In this document: positions 8,748 through 17,759 of the stretch, in pieces
Position numbering within the stretch: position 1 is the stretch's first letter
Layout of the letters: every line of letters begins with the position of its first letter
Source: Oscillospiraceae bacterium
GTDB taxonomy: Bacteria; Bacillota; Clostridia; Oscillospirales; Ruminococcaceae
Length of the DNA: 64,000 nucleotides
Direction of reading: 5' to 3'
NCBI GenBank assembly: GCA_017828975.1
Contig: JAGAJN010000014.1
Coordinates: forward strand, 62,001 to 126,000
The notes under the pieces: generated by a model
Database searches by the model: none
Seen by the model: the letters and a program-made list of their open reading frames with translations, nothing else
Told to the model about the DNA's origin: nothing
Program-made: the position numbers and the translations under genes

Positions 8748-9380
8748 ATGGACGAATTCAACAACGGCAATCTTGATAATAAAGAAAACAATCCTCAGAA
8801 CCCCACCCCCGAAAACGGTCAGCCCTATGACCCCTACAATCAGCAGCCCACACAGGGTGCAGTTCCCTACAACTACGACCCCTATAATCAGCAGGCGCAG
8901 CAGGGACAGCAGCCCTACGATCCCTATTCTCAAAGCCCCAACTACGCTAATTATGTGCAGAATCAGTATGGCGGCGGTGTCTATGCCGTTCCGCAGAAGG
9001 CTCCCGAGGGAATGGCAACTGCTTCGCTGGTAATGGGCATACTGTCTATCGTAAGCTTTCTCACGGTGTATCTGCCCCCCATCTTCGGTATTCTGGGAAT
9101 AGTGTTCGGCTGCATTTACAAGTCGAAGCACTATCCTAACGGAAACGGCAAGGCTACGGCGGGCATCGTCTGCTCGATCATCGGTCTGCTGATGATCGTC
9201 GGAATCATCGCCCTTGGTCTGAGCCTCATGAACAATCCCGAAATAATGCAGCAGTATATGGAACTCATTAGGGATCAGGACCCCGAGCTTTACGATCAGA
9301 TGTATGATATGTACTATGAACAGTTCCCTCAGTGGTTTGAGAGCATTAAGCTTGCTTTGTCTGCTCTTTTCGCAAAATAA
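8748..9380 (+). CDS. DUF4190-like membrane protein with Gln/Tyr/Pro-rich N-terminus
   Basis: 210 residues. The first about 85 residues are low-complexity and disordered, with three copies of a YDPY(N/S)Q motif. Then follow two hydrophobic helices (about residues 90-120 and 135-160) separated by a short polar loop (YKSKHYPNGNGKA), the pattern of DUF4190 proteins (MATASLVMGILSIV...GIVFGCI). An acidic, Met/Tyr-rich helix precedes the C-terminus. Function unknown; the N-terminal repeats suggest a protein-interaction tail on a small membrane anchor. It sits directly before a zinc-ribbon gene and may be co-transcribed with it. Confidence 0.7.
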   Translation: MDEFNNGNLDNKENNPQNPTPENGQPYDPYNQQPTQGAVPYNYDPYNQQAQQGQQPYDPYSQSPNYANYVQNQYGGGVYAVPQKAPEGMATASLVMGILSIVSFLTVYLPPIFGILGIVFGCIYKSKHYPNGNGKATAGIVCSIIGLLMIVGIIALGLSLMNNPEIMQQYMELIRDQDPELYDQMYDMYYEQFPQWFESIKLALSALFAK

Positions 9381-9394
9381 AGGGGGGAATGTCT

Positions 9395-9652
9395 GTGAAA
9401 TGCCCATACTGCGGCAAGGAAATGGAGAATGGCTATCTCAGGAGTGCGGGCAGCATGCCTTCCGAATGGGTTTTCTGGCTGCCTGAGGTATACTTTAACG
9501 AACACCTTTTCCTGCCAATAACAAAAGAAAAATTAAAAAAAGAAGGCGGCGTTTACATAAACAGCGGCGGCAGCATTACGCAGGAAGGCGACCCTGTTTT
9601 TGTTTGCAGAAGCTGCGGAAAGCTTTTGGCAGATATTTCCGTGTCAAATTGA
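9395..9652 (+). CDS. Small zinc-ribbon protein (DUF6487-like)
   Basis: 85 residues. The N-terminal CPYCGKEMENGY and a C-terminal CRSCGK pair form a probable four-cysteine zinc ribbon separated by about 60 residues. The GTG at 9395 is preferred because AGGGGG (9381-9386) is eight bases upstream; an in-frame ATG at 9389 is only two bases from that site. Function unknown; family members are short single-ribbon proteins of Clostridia. It is 14 bases after the DUF4190-like gene. Confidence 0.7.
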   Translation: MKCPYCGKEMENGYLRSAGSMPSEWVFWLPEVYFNEHLFLPITKEKLKKEGGVYINSGGSITQEGDPVFVCRSCGKLLADISVSN

Positions 9653-9693
9653 TGAAAAAAGCGGCGTATCTGTCGGATATTGCCGATAATATG

Positions 9694-9735
9694 TCCCTGT
9701 ACGGCGGAAAAAGTCCGTTGTACAGGGATTTTTCT
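9694..9735 (+). terminator. Terminator after the zinc-ribbon gene
   Basis: Stem TCCCTGTAC (9694-9702) / GTACAGGGA (9720-9728) with further CGG/CCG pairing inside the loop, followed by TTTTTCTT. Confidence 0.85.
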
Positions 9736-9774
9736 TGGTTGTGCAAAATCACGGACAGCGGTAAAAATTTTTAC

Positions 9775-9803
9775 TTGACAAATGTCCGCCAAAATGATAC
9801 AAT
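9775..9803 (+). promoter_or_regulatory. pheB-hom-thrB promoter
   Basis: TTGACA (9775-9780), 17 bases, TACAAT (9798-9803). Confidence 0.8.
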
Positions 9804-9889
9804 TGTATTCATTGGAGATACAACTGTTTCTGTCGGGCGGACGGCTCGGCACATTTCAGGGAACAACTATTGAAAGACAGGTAATGCCT

Positions 9890-10333
9890 ATGAGTGCAGC
9901 ATCTAAGCTGATCGTTGTAAATTCGGACGTTCTTCCCGACGTCTTTATAAAGGTCATCGAAGTGAAGAAGCTTCTTGCACGGGGCGAGGAAAAAAGCTCC
10001 GCCGCCGCCTGCAAAAGTGTGGGCATTTCAAGAAGCGCATTCTATAAATACCGTGACTGCGTGTTCACCTACGAGGAAAAGCTTACTCAGAAGATAATTT
10101 CTCTGAATATGACCCTCAAGGACGAACCCGGCGTGCTTTCGGGCGTTCTGGCGGCGCTTCACGGTATGAACACCAACATTCTCACTGTCAATCAGAGCAT
10201 TCCCGTGGACGGCGTTGCGGCGGTGTCCGTGTCCCTCAGACCCGAGGGCGGAGCGGAGGAGTCGTACAAGATAATCGGCGTTCTTTCGGAGCTTGGCGGA
10301 GTTGTTGATGTGAAGATCATTTCGGGAGAATAA
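9890..10333 (+). CDS. pheB: ACT-domain protein PheB (UPF0735)
   Basis: 147 residues, the normal PheB length. The N-terminal half resembles a small helix-turn-helix (ACKSVGISRSAFYKYRDCVF) and the C-terminal half (about 70-147) is an ACT domain (LKDEPGVLSGVLAALHGMNTNILTVNQ), which usually binds amino acids. Two in-frame ATGs (9884, 9890) are possible; the second has the better distance to AGGT. It lies 36 bases before homoserine dehydrogenase, an arrangement also seen in other Clostridia. Inference: amino-acid sensing for aspartate-family or aromatic metabolism. Confidence 0.88.
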   Translation: MSAASKLIVVNSDVLPDVFIKVIEVKKLLARGEEKSSAAACKSVGISRSAFYKYRDCVFTYEEKLTQKIISLNMTLKDEPGVLSGVLAALHGMNTNILTVNQSIPVDGVAAVSVSLRPEGGAEESYKIIGVLSELGGVVDVKIISGE

Positions 10334-10369
10334 TTTATCGAATATATTTAACAAAGGAGTTATTTTATT

Positions 10370-11602
10370 ATGGCAAAGGCAGCAGTTTTGGGATATGGAG
10401 TTGTAGGCTCGGGAACGGTCGAGCTTTTTTACAAGAATGCGGAGTCTATCCGAAAGAGAACAGGTCAGAAGGACCTTGATATCAAGTATATCCTTGACAT
10501 CAGAGAATTTCCCGATTCACCTTACAAGGACAAATTCACCAAGAATTTTGATGATATTCTGAATGATGATGAGGTTTCCATCGTTGCGGAAGTAATGGGC
10601 GGCGTTCACCCCGCTTACGATTTCGTAAAGGCTGCTCTGGAAAAGGGCAAATCCTGCGTAACCTCCAACAAGGAAATGGTCGCTCAGAAGGGCGCAGAGC
10701 TTCTGAAGATCGCAAAGGAGCATAACTGCAACTTTATGTTTGAGGCAAGCACGGGCGGTGCGATCCCCATTATCAGACCGCTTCATCAGTGTCTGGCAGC
10801 TAACGATATTACCGCTGTTGCAGGAATCCTGAACGGTACCACAAACTTTATCCTCACAAAGATGTTCAGCGAGAATATGGCGTTTGACGACGCTCTTGCG
10901 CTGGCTCAGAAGCTGGGCTATGCCGAGAAAAATCCCGCTGCCGACGTTGAGGGTCTGGACGCATGCCGCAAGATATGTATCCTTTCCTCTCTCGTTTACG
11001 GCAAGCACGTTTACCCCGACTATATCCACACCGAGGGTATCACCGCTATTACCAAGGCAGACGTTGAATATGCCGAGGTATGGGGCGGCAAGGTGAAGCT
11101 TATCGGCAGCGTTAAGAAGTGCGCAAACGGCAAGATACTGCCTATGGTTCGTCCCGCATTCGTCTGCAATGATATGCAGCTGTCCAATATCAGCGACGTT
11201 TTCAACGGCATTACCGTTTATGGTGATGGATTTGATGAGGTAATGTTCTACGGCAGAGGAGCAGGAAAGCTGCCCACCGCAAGCGCCGTCCTCGGAGATG
11301 TTATCGACTGCGCAAGACTGTCGGGCACTTCCGTTTCCCAGACCTGGGAGGACAGTGAAAACGCCGATTTCATCGAGGATTACAAGAACGACACCGTTGC
11401 AATGTACGTCCGTACATCGGGCGCAGACAAGGCTCAGATAGAGAAGCTGTTCGGCAATGTCGAGTATCTCACAAAGGACAACGCTCCCGCAGGAGAGATC
11501 GCATTCATCACACCCGAGCTGGTTGAAAAGGACATTGACGAAAAGCTGGCTGCAATGAACGGCGAAATTCTCGGAAAGATACGTGTTCTCAATCTCAGAT
11601 AA
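10370..11602 (+). CDS. hom: Homoserine dehydrogenase
   Basis: Reduces aspartate semialdehyde to homoserine with NAD(P)H, the branch to threonine and methionine. 410 residues. Seen: the Rossmann loop GYGVVGSG at residues 8-15, the catalytic-core segments STGGAIPI and ILNGTTNFILTKM, the homoserine-binding region EKNPAADVEGLDACRK, and a C-terminal about 65-residue ACT-like part, probably for feedback control. It is co-directional with pheB and thrB; no thrC is near. It supplies the homoserine backbone that the sulfur operon at 27-40 kb would turn into homocysteine. Confidence 0.97.
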   Translation: MAKAAVLGYGVVGSGTVELFYKNAESIRKRTGQKDLDIKYILDIREFPDSPYKDKFTKNFDDILNDDEVSIVAEVMGGVHPAYDFVKAALEKGKSCVTSNKEMVAQKGAELLKIAKEHNCNFMFEASTGGAIPIIRPLHQCLAANDITAVAGILNGTTNFILTKMFSENMAFDDALALAQKLGYAEKNPAADVEGLDACRKICILSSLVYGKHVYPDYIHTEGITAITKADVEYAEVWGGKVKLIGSVKKCANGKILPMVRPAFVCNDMQLSNISDVFNGITVYGDGFDEVMFYGRGAGKLPTASAVLGDVIDCARLSGTSVSQTWEDSENADFIEDYKNDTVAMYVRTSGADKAQIEKLFGNVEYLTKDNAPAGEIAFITPELVEKDIDEKLAAMNGEILGKIRVLNLR

Positions 11603-11619
11603 GATAGGAAGTCCCGAAA

Positions 11620-12507
11620 ATGTACAGGATACAAATACCCGCCACAAGCGCAAATTTGGGCGCAGGCTTCGATGCGTTGGGGCTTGCTCTCAGCTACTAT
11701 AACTACGTGGAAATAGAGGAAAGCGATACGGTTGACATCAAGTCGCTGGACGATACCGCCATTCCCGAGGACGAAACAAATCTGGTCTACGAGTCGGCAA
11801 AGACGCTTTACGACATCTGCGGAAAGCCCCTGACGGGTCTGAAAATACGTCAGGAGAACAATATCCCCATGGCAAGGGGGCTTGGAAGCTCCTCCGCCTG
11901 CATTATTGCGGGACTTGTGGGGGCGAACACCCTGATGAAGGAGCCGCTTTCCCTTGACGACCTGGTAAATCTTTCGGCACAAATAGAGGGTCACCCCGAC
12001 AACACCGCTCCCGCCCTGCTGGGAGGGATAGTCACCGCCGTTTTCGACGGGAAGAACGTTCACTGGGTAAAGCAGGAGGTTTTCACCACGCTGAAATTTG
12101 TGGTGGTGATACCCGATTTCGAGCTGAAAACCGAAAAGGCAAGAGCCTGCCTGCCAAAGGAGGTTTCCCACAAGGACGCCGTTTACAACCTTTCGAGAGC
12201 CGCACTTTTCTCCGCCTCTCTGCTGACGGGAAAGTATGAAAATCTCCGCACAGCCGTTGACGACAGACTGCATCAGCCCTACCGAATGGAGCTTATCCCC
12301 CACGCCGCAGAGGTGTTTGACACGGCTTATTCTCTGGGCGCATATGCGTCCTATATAAGCGGCGCAGGACCGTCCCTGATGGCAATTGTGGACAACGACA
12401 ATCGGTTTTTCTGCGGAAAAATGCGGTTTGCCCTTGACAGAATGGGTCTGAAAAGCTGGCAGGTGCACGAGCTGCATATTGATAATATCGGCACAAGAAT
12501 TATTTGA
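11620..12507 (+). CDS. thrB: Homoserine kinase
   Basis: Phosphorylates homoserine for threonine synthesis. 295 residues, GHMP kinase family. Seen: IPATSANLGAGFDALGLAL at the N-terminus, the ATP loop PMARGLGSSSACIIAG at about residues 82-97, and the C-terminal GHMP motif ISGAGPSLMAI. The gene is 17 bases after hom and surely in the same operon. In organisms with MetY-type sulfhydrylation, phosphohomoserine is normally destined for threonine, with acylhomoserine used for methionine. Confidence 0.96.
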   Translation: MYRIQIPATSANLGAGFDALGLALSYYNYVEIEESDTVDIKSLDDTAIPEDETNLVYESAKTLYDICGKPLTGLKIRQENNIPMARGLGSSSACIIAGLVGANTLMKEPLSLDDLVNLSAQIEGHPDNTAPALLGGIVTAVFDGKNVHWVKQEVFTTLKFVVVIPDFELKTEKARACLPKEVSHKDAVYNLSRAALFSASLLTGKYENLRTAVDDRLHQPYRMELIPHAAEVFDTAYSLGAYASYISGAGPSLMAIVDNDNRFFCGKMRFALDRMGLKSWQVHELHIDNIGTRII

Positions 12508-12568
12508 TTTCGGATAGGATATGGCGTTTAATAATTCGTCATATCCCTTTGCCGTTTATGGTGATATT

Positions 12569-12997
12569 ATGATAGAAAAAATTACCTCCTCACCCGAGGA
12601 AACCATCGAATTTGCAAAGGAAATAGGCGGTCTGCTGAAGGCGGGGGACACCGTTGCCTACACAGGCGGTCTGGGTGCGGGAAAGACTACCTTTACACGG
12701 GGACTTGCTATGGGTCTGGGTCTGCCCGATGATGTGACATCGCCCACCTTTGCGCTGGTAAATGAGTACAGGGGCAAAAACATCACCCTGTACCATTTCG
12801 ATATGTACAGGATAGAAACCGAGTTTGCCCTCGAATCTACGGGATTTTTCGATTATCTGGACGGACGGTCGGTCATTGCTGCCGAGTGGTCGGAGAATAT
12901 TTCCGAGTTTCTTCCCGAAAATACTATTTATATAAACATAGAGCGCATTTCCGACGACGTGCGCAGAATTACCGTTAAAGGAGATGAACGCTTTTGA
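12569..12997 (+). CDS. tsaE: tRNA N6-threonylcarbamoyladenosine biosynthesis ATPase TsaE
   Basis: Regulatory ATPase of the TsaBDE complex that makes t6A37 in tRNAs reading ANN codons. 142 residues from the ATG at 12569, with the P-loop GGLGAGKTT at about residues 32-40, the TSPTFALVNEY segment and a conserved AAEWSEN motif near 108. An ATG at 12521 would add 16 residues that do not look like the family. Its stop overlaps the TTG start of tsaB. Confidence 0.93.
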   Translation: MIEKITSSPEETIEFAKEIGGLLKAGDTVAYTGGLGAGKTTFTRGLAMGLGLPDDVTSPTFALVNEYRGKNITLYHFDMYRIETEFALESTGFFDYLDGRSVIAAEWSENISEFLPENTIYINIERISDDVRRITVKGDERF

Positions 12998-13686
12998 AAA
13001 TTCTGGGAATTGACACCTCGGGGAACACCGCCTCCGCCGCCGTCTGCGAAAACGGCGTAATTCTCGCAGAAACCTCGTTCGGCACACGGCTGACACATTC
13101 GCAGGTGATACTTCCGCTGGCTAAGGAAGTGCTGTCCTATGCGGAAACGGAGCTTTCCGAGATAGGTCTGCTGGTCTGCACGGCGGGTCCCGGGTCGTAT
13201 ACGGGACTTAGGATAGGAATTTCCGCTGTTAAGGCGTTAAGCTTCGGTCTGGGAGATGTGCCCTGCTGCGGCGTTTCCACCCTTGAAGCGCTGGCGTATA
13301 GCTGTGCTGTCTGCGGGGAGATAGTCTGCGCTGTTATGAAGGCAAGGGCTGACCTTGTTTACTGTGCGTTCTTTGACTGTTCGGACAGGACATTCCCCAA
13401 GCGTCTGACCGAGGATAAGGTAATATCCGCAGATGAAGCCGTTGCGCTGGCTGCAGGTATGAATGTCCCCGTTATGTTTACGGGAGATGCGGTGGGCGGA
13501 ATATCCGAACGTATCACGGAACGCCTTGAAAACTACGCATTTGCTCCCCTTTCCATGAGAACGCCGAGAGCGTCCGCACTTTGCTTTTTAGGGGAAAATG
13601 CGCCCAAAATGTCCGCAGAAGAATTAATGCCCCAATATTTACAGATAACCAAGGCGGAAAAGGACTTGCAGGAGCAAAAAAAGTAA
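12994..13686 (+). CDS. tsaB: tRNA threonylcarbamoyladenosine biosynthesis protein TsaB
   Basis: Pseudo-ATPase partner of TsaD in t6A synthesis, 230 residues, ASKHA fold. Seen: ILGIDTSGNTASAAV at the N-terminus and CTAGPGSYTGLRIGISAVKAL, the hallmark TsaB segment. The start is TTG at 12994, overlapping the tsaE stop, with AAAGGAG (12977-12983) 10 bases upstream. The usual rimI and tsaD do not follow; a promoter and rpiB come next. Confidence 0.94.
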   Translation: MKILGIDTSGNTASAAVCENGVILAETSFGTRLTHSQVILPLAKEVLSYAETELSEIGLLVCTAGPGSYTGLRIGISAVKALSFGLGDVPCCGVSTLEALAYSCAVCGEIVCAVMKARADLVYCAFFDCSDRTFPKRLTEDKVISADEAVALAAGMNVPVMFTGDAVGGISERITERLENYAFAPLSMRTPRASALCFLGENAPKMSAEELMPQYLQITKAEKDLQEQKK

Positions 13687-13723
13687 CGGTTACATTTATA
13701 TCCAAATTGTAATAAAATTGTTC

Positions 13724-13752
13724 TTGAATATAGTAAAATAGTATGGTATAAT
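13724..13752 (+). promoter_or_regulatory. rpiB-upp promoter
   Basis: TTGAAT (13724-13729), 17 bases, TATAAT (13747-13752), 37 bases before rpiB. Confidence 0.78.
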
Positions 13753-13789
13753 AAAATCAGCTTTTAAATTTTTTGATAGGAGAATCGTT

Positions 13790-14224
13790 ATGATAATTAT
13801 AGGAAGCGACCACGCAGGCTACGAGCTGAAAAAGTCGGTCATTGCACATCTGAAAGAAACAAACGTCGAGTTCATGGAAGCAGGCTGTATGGACGGCGAA
13901 AGCTGCGATTACCCCCTTGTTGCAAAGGAGGTCTGCGAAAAAATCGTAAACGGCAAGGCTGATAAGGGTATCCTTATCTGCGGAACGGGCGTCGGTATTT
14001 CCATGGCGGCAAACAAGATAAAGGGAATTCGTGCAGCACTTTGCGGCGACTGGTACTCCGCAAAATACACCCGTCTGCACAACGACGCAAACGTCCTCTG
14101 CATGGGCGGAAGAGTTATCGGCTCGGGACTTGCCGCCGAGATCGTTGACATTTTCCTCACTACCGAATTTGAGGGCGGCAGACATCAGAGAAGAGTTGAC
14201 CAGATAACCGATCTGGAGAAATAA
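13790..14224 (+). CDS. rpiB: Ribose-5-phosphate isomerase B
   Basis: Interconverts ribulose 5-phosphate and ribose 5-phosphate. 144 residues. Seen: the N-terminal SDHAGYELK motif and the active-site segment [17 protein letters not shown] with the catalytic cysteine at about residue 64, plus [14 protein letters not shown]. It precedes upp by seven bases; ribose phosphate and PRPP-dependent uracil salvage form a logical pair. Confidence 0.96.
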   Translation: MIIIGSDHAGYELKKSVIAHLKETNVEFMEAGCMDGESCDYPLVAKEVCEKIVNGKADKGILICGTGVGISMAANKIKGIRAALCGDWYSAKYTRLHNDANVLCMGGRVIGSGLAAEIVDIFLTTEFEGGRHQRRVDQITDLEK

Positions 14225-14249
14225 AAAAGCTTTGAAAGGAACGATAGCT

Positions 14250-14885
14250 ATGTACGATAATATGGTAAAAGTCATCGAGCACCCCCTTGTTCAGCACAAG
14301 ATCTCCCTTATGAGGGATATTAACACAGGCGCAAAGGAGTTCAGAGAGCTGGTTTCCGAAACATCTATGCTCATCTGCTTCGAGGCTACAAGAGATCTTC
14401 CCCTGAAATCCGTTGACATTCAGACACCTATCGCTATTGCAAAGTCAAAGGTAATTTCGGGAAAAAAGCTGGCGTTCGTGCCTATTTTCAGAGCGGGTCT
14501 TGGTATGTGCGACGGTATCATGAAGCTTGTTCCTGCCGCTAAAATAGGTCATATCGGCGTTTTCAGAGATCCCGACGAGCTTGCTCCCGTGGAATATTAC
14601 ACAAAGCTCCCCGTTGACATCAACGAGAGAGAGGTCATCATCACCGACATTATGCTGGCTACGGGCGGAACAGCTGTCAAGGCTGCCGATATTCTCAAGG
14701 AAAACGGCGTAAAGAACATCAAGTTTATGTGTATTCTGGCTTCTCCTTACGGACTGGAAACTCTCCACAACGCTCACCCCGATGTTGAGATCTACTGCGG
14801 CGCTGTTGACGAGGGCTTAAACGAGCAGTGCTACATCGTTCCCGGTCTGGGCGATGCGGGCGACAGAATGTTTGGTACTAAGTAA
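14250..14885 (+). CDS. upp: Uracil phosphoribosyltransferase
   Basis: Salvages uracil with PRPP to UMP. 211 residues, close to the usual 209. Seen: [13 protein letters not shown] near the N-terminus, the PRPP loop [10 protein letters not shown] at about residues 131-140 and the C-terminal uracil-binding [17 protein letters not shown]. The ATG at 14250 has AAAGGA upstream; a TTG at 14232 in frame is less likely. A terminator follows. Confidence 0.97.
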   Translation: MYDNMVKVIEHPLVQHKISLMRDINTGAKEFRELVSETSMLICFEATRDLPLKSVDIQTPIAIAKSKVISGKKLAFVPIFRAGLGMCDGIMKLVPAAKIGHIGVFRDPDELAPVEYYTKLPVDINEREVIITDIMLATGGTAVKAADILKENGVKNIKFMCILASPYGLETLHNAHPDVEIYCGAVDEGLNEQCYIVPGLGDAGDRMFGTK

Positions 14886-14914
14886 GCTGCAAGAAAAGAG
14901 ATAATAAAGGCAGG

Positions 14915-14940
14915 AAATCCGAAGCAAATTCGGATTTTTT
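14915..14940 (+). terminator. Terminator between upp and glmS
   Basis: Stem AAATCCGAA (14915-14923) / TTCGGATTT (14929-14937), loop GCAAA, T tail to 14940. It leaves only 23 bases before glmS. Confidence 0.85.
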
Positions 14941-14963
14941 GCCGTATATTCGGAGGATAGATT

Positions 14964-16787
14964 ATGTGCGGAATCGTTGGATTTGTAGGGAAAAGAGCCT
15001 GTGCGGATATTCTGGTAAAAGCCCTGAAAAGGCTGGAATACCGTGGCTATGACTCTGCGGGGATAGCAGTTTTCGAGGGGGATTCCCTTAAAACCGTCAA
15101 GGCTAAGGGAAAGATAGACGAGGGACTTGTCCGCAAGCTTTCGGAGGAAACACCTCTCACCGCCACTGCGGGAATCGGTCACACCCGCTGGGCTACTCAC
15201 GGCGAACCGTCCGACATCAACTCCCACCCCATCGGCAACGGCAGAATTTCCATCGTTCACAACGGTATCATCGAAAATTACCGCAAGATAAAGGAATTCC
15301 TTATCTCAAAGGGCTATGTTTTTGAGAGCGAAACCGACACGGAAACCGTTGCAAAGCTGCTGGATTACTACTACAAGGGCGACCCTATGGAGGCTATCGT
15401 CAAGACAGCCGCCGAAATTGAGGGTTCCTTTGCGCTGGGAATAATTTTCAAGGACTTTAAAAATACTATCTTCGCTATCAGACGTGAAAGCCCCCTTATC
15501 GTCGGAAAGGGCGAGGGCGAAAGCTTCATTGCCTCCGACGTTACCGCTATTCTCGACCATACCAAGGACTACTATCTCCTTGAACATAACGAGATAGCAA
15601 GGCTTGACGAGAACGGTGCGCAGTTCTTCGATTTCAACGGAAACATCATCGAAAAAACCCTCCATACCGCCGACTGGGACCTTGACGCTGCGGAAAAGGG
15701 CGGCTATAAGTTCTTTATGCTCAAAGAAATTCACGAGCAGCCCGAGTCTATCAGAAAGACAATTACCCCGAGAATTTCCGACGGTATGCCCGATTTAAGC
15801 GAATGTGGACTTACCCCCGAAAAGCTTCGGGAATATAAGAATATATTCGTTGTTGCCTGCGGAACGGCTATGCACGCAGGCCTTGTGGGAAAATACGTTG
15901 TTGAGCGTATCGGACGGATACCCGTTACCGTTGAGGTTGCGTCTGAGTTCAGGTACAGAAACCCCATCGTTTCCCCCGATGACCTGGTAATTCTCGTTTC
16001 ACAGTCGGGCGAAACTGCCGATACACACGCTGCCCTTACCCTTGCAAAGGATATGGGCGCAGACACCCTTGCCATTGTCAACGCAAAAGGCTCAAAGATA
16101 GCCCGTGACGCTGATATGGTAATTTACACTCACGCAGGACCCGAGCTGGCTGTTGCGTCCACAAAGGCGTATATGGTGCAGCTGGCGGTGTTCTATCTGT
16201 TTGCATTTGAACTTGCCTGGGCGAGAAATGCCATTTCCGAGGAGAAGTGCCGAAGCCTTGTTAAGGGTCTGGAGGAAATGCCGACCCTTATCGAAAAGGT
16301 TCTCGAAAAGCCCGACAGCAGTCAGTTTGCCGCTTCAAAGCTGGTGGCTGCGGAAAATCTGCTGTATATAGGCAGAGGGCTTGATTATGCGCTTTCCATG
16401 GAGGGCTCGCTGAAGCTTAAAGAGGTTTCCTACATTCACTCCGAGTCCTATGCGGCGGGTGAGCTGAAGCACGGAACTATCTCCCTTATCACCGAGGGAA
16501 TGCCCGTTATCTCCGTGGCAACTCAGACGGACGTTTTCGACAAGACCGTCAGCAACATCAAGGAGGTAAAGACCAGGGGCGCATACAATATCGTGGTGGC
16601 AAGAGAAAGCCGTCAGCCGGGAAGCGATGCGGCGGATTTCATCATCACCGTCCCCGAAACGGACGACATTTTAATGCCTATGCTGGCAGTAGTTCCCTTG
16701 CAGCTTATCGCCTATTACACGGGAGATCTCAAGGGCAACGATGTTGATAAGCCGAGAAATCTCGCAAAATCTGTTACTGTTGAATAA
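14964..16787 (+). CDS. glmS: Glutamine--fructose-6-phosphate aminotransferase (isomerizing)
   Basis: Makes glucosamine 6-phosphate for peptidoglycan. 607 residues. Seen: the Cys1 nucleophile after Met processing (MCGIVGFVG), the N-terminal glutaminase domain to about residue 235, two SIS sugar-isomerase domains (VACGTAMHAG, SQSGETADTHAAL, STKAYMVQL), and the conserved C-terminal end DKPRNLAKSVTVE. Only 78 bases separate it from upp, most of them a terminator, so a glmS ribozyme has no room here. How it is controlled is therefore open. Confidence 0.98.
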   Translation: MCGIVGFVGKRACADILVKALKRLEYRGYDSAGIAVFEGDSLKTVKAKGKIDEGLVRKLSEETPLTATAGIGHTRWATHGEPSDINSHPIGNGRISIVHNGIIENYRKIKEFLISKGYVFESETDTETVAKLLDYYYKGDPMEAIVKTAAEIEGSFALGIIFKDFKNTIFAIRRESPLIVGKGEGESFIASDVTAILDHTKDYYLLEHNEIARLDENGAQFFDFNGNIIEKTLHTADWDLDAAEKGGYKFFMLKEIHEQPESIRKTITPRISDGMPDLSECGLTPEKLREYKNIFVVACGTAMHAGLVGKYVVERIGRIPVTVEVASEFRYRNPIVSPDDLVILVSQSGETADTHAALTLAKDMGADTLAIVNAKGSKIARDADMVIYTHAGPELAVASTKAYMVQLAVFYLFAFELAWARNAISEEKCRSLVKGLEEMPTLIEKVLEKPDSSQFAASKLVAAENLLYIGRGLDYALSMEGSLKLKEVSYIHSESYAAGELKHGTISLITEGMPVISVATQTDVFDKTVSNIKEVKTRGAYNIVVARESRQPGSDAADFIITVPETDDILMPMLAVVPLQLIAYYTGDLKGNDVDKPRNLAKSVTVE

Positions 16788-16802
16788 AGGAATTCGGAAA
16801 AA

Positions 16803-17759
16803 ATGGAGCTAATTTCAGTTGTTGTTCCCTGCTATAATGAGGAAGAGTCGCTGCCCCTTTTCTATGATGAGATAATCAGAGTGTCGGACGGTATGACCGC
16901 AGAATTCGGCACGGAGTTTGAGTTTGTTTTCGTAAATGACGGTTCGAGGGATAAGACCCTTGAAAAGCTCAGGGAGCTGTCCGAGCGGGACAAAAGGGTA
17001 CGCTATGTGTCATTTTCGAGAAACTTCGGCAAGGAGTCCGCAATGATAGCGGGGCTTGAACACGCCGAGGGTGATTACGTCGTTTTGCTGGACGCCGATT
17101 TGCAGCATCCGCCGAGGCTTATACCCGAAATGTACCGCTGCGTGTCCTCGGGCGAATATGACTGCGCCGCCACAAGGCGTATCTCCCGAAAGGGCGAGCC
17201 GAAGCTGCTGTCATTTTTCGCAAACAGCTTTTACGGCATCATCAACAAAATCTCTCAGACCCAGATAATCAGCGGCGCACAGGATTTCCGCTTTATGACA
17301 AGGCAGATGGTGGACGCTATTATCTCCATGAGCGAATACAACCGCTTTTCCAAGGGAATTTTCAGCTGGGTGGGCTTCAAGACCAAGTTTATCGAGATAG
17401 AAAACACCGAGCGTGCGGCAGGCACCACAACGTGGAATTTCAAGAAGCTGTTCCTCTATTCGCTGGACGGCATTATGGGATTTTCCACCGCACCGCTGGC
17501 TCTCTCCCTGTTTCTCGGGATATTCTCCTGCGTTATTGCGGCGGTCATATTTATTGTGACGCTGGTGCAGTTTTTCTCTTTGGGAATTTCTCTCGGGAGA
17601 TTTGCAAATATCGTCAGCCTGATACTGCTTATGAGCGGGCTGTGCCTTATATGTACGGGTATCAACGGACTGTATCTGTCTAAAACCTACATGGAAGTCA
17701 AATGCAGACCGAAATATATAGTCAAAGAAACGGAAAAAACCGAAAGGGGTAAAAAATAA
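16803..17759 (+). CDS. Family 2 glycosyltransferase, GtrB/DPM1-like
   Basis: 318 residues. Residues 1-220 form a GT-A domain with VVVPCYNEEESLP, VNDGSRDKT and the metal-binding LLDADLQHPP; RNFGKESAMIAGL is typical of polyprenyl-phosphate glycosyltransferases. Two transmembrane helices follow (about 230-260 and 265-290), so it works at the membrane, probably charging a lipid carrier with a sugar. No flippase or partner transferase is adjacent. It overlaps ppa by one base (TAATG), so they are coupled. Confidence 0.9.
   Translation: MELISVVVPCYNEEESLPLFYDEIIRVSDGMTAEFGTEFEFVFVNDGSRDKTLEKLRELSERDKRVRYVSFSRNFGKESAMIAGLEHAEGDYVVLLDADLQHPPRLIPEMYRCVSSGEYDCAATRRISRKGEPKLLSFFANSFYGIINKISQTQIISGAQDFRFMTRQMVDAIISMSEYNRFSKGIFSWVGFKTKFIEIENTERAAGTTTWNFKKLFLYSLDGIMGFSTAPLALSLFLGIFSCVIAAVIFIVTLVQFFSLGISLGRFANIVSLILLMSGLCLICTGINGLYLSKTYMEVKCRPKYIVKETEKTERGKK

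Noticed and set aside
9604..9873. Possible small gene after the zinc-ribbon protein
   Set aside because: The frame runs through an intrinsic terminator and a consensus promoter and has no ribosome binding site.
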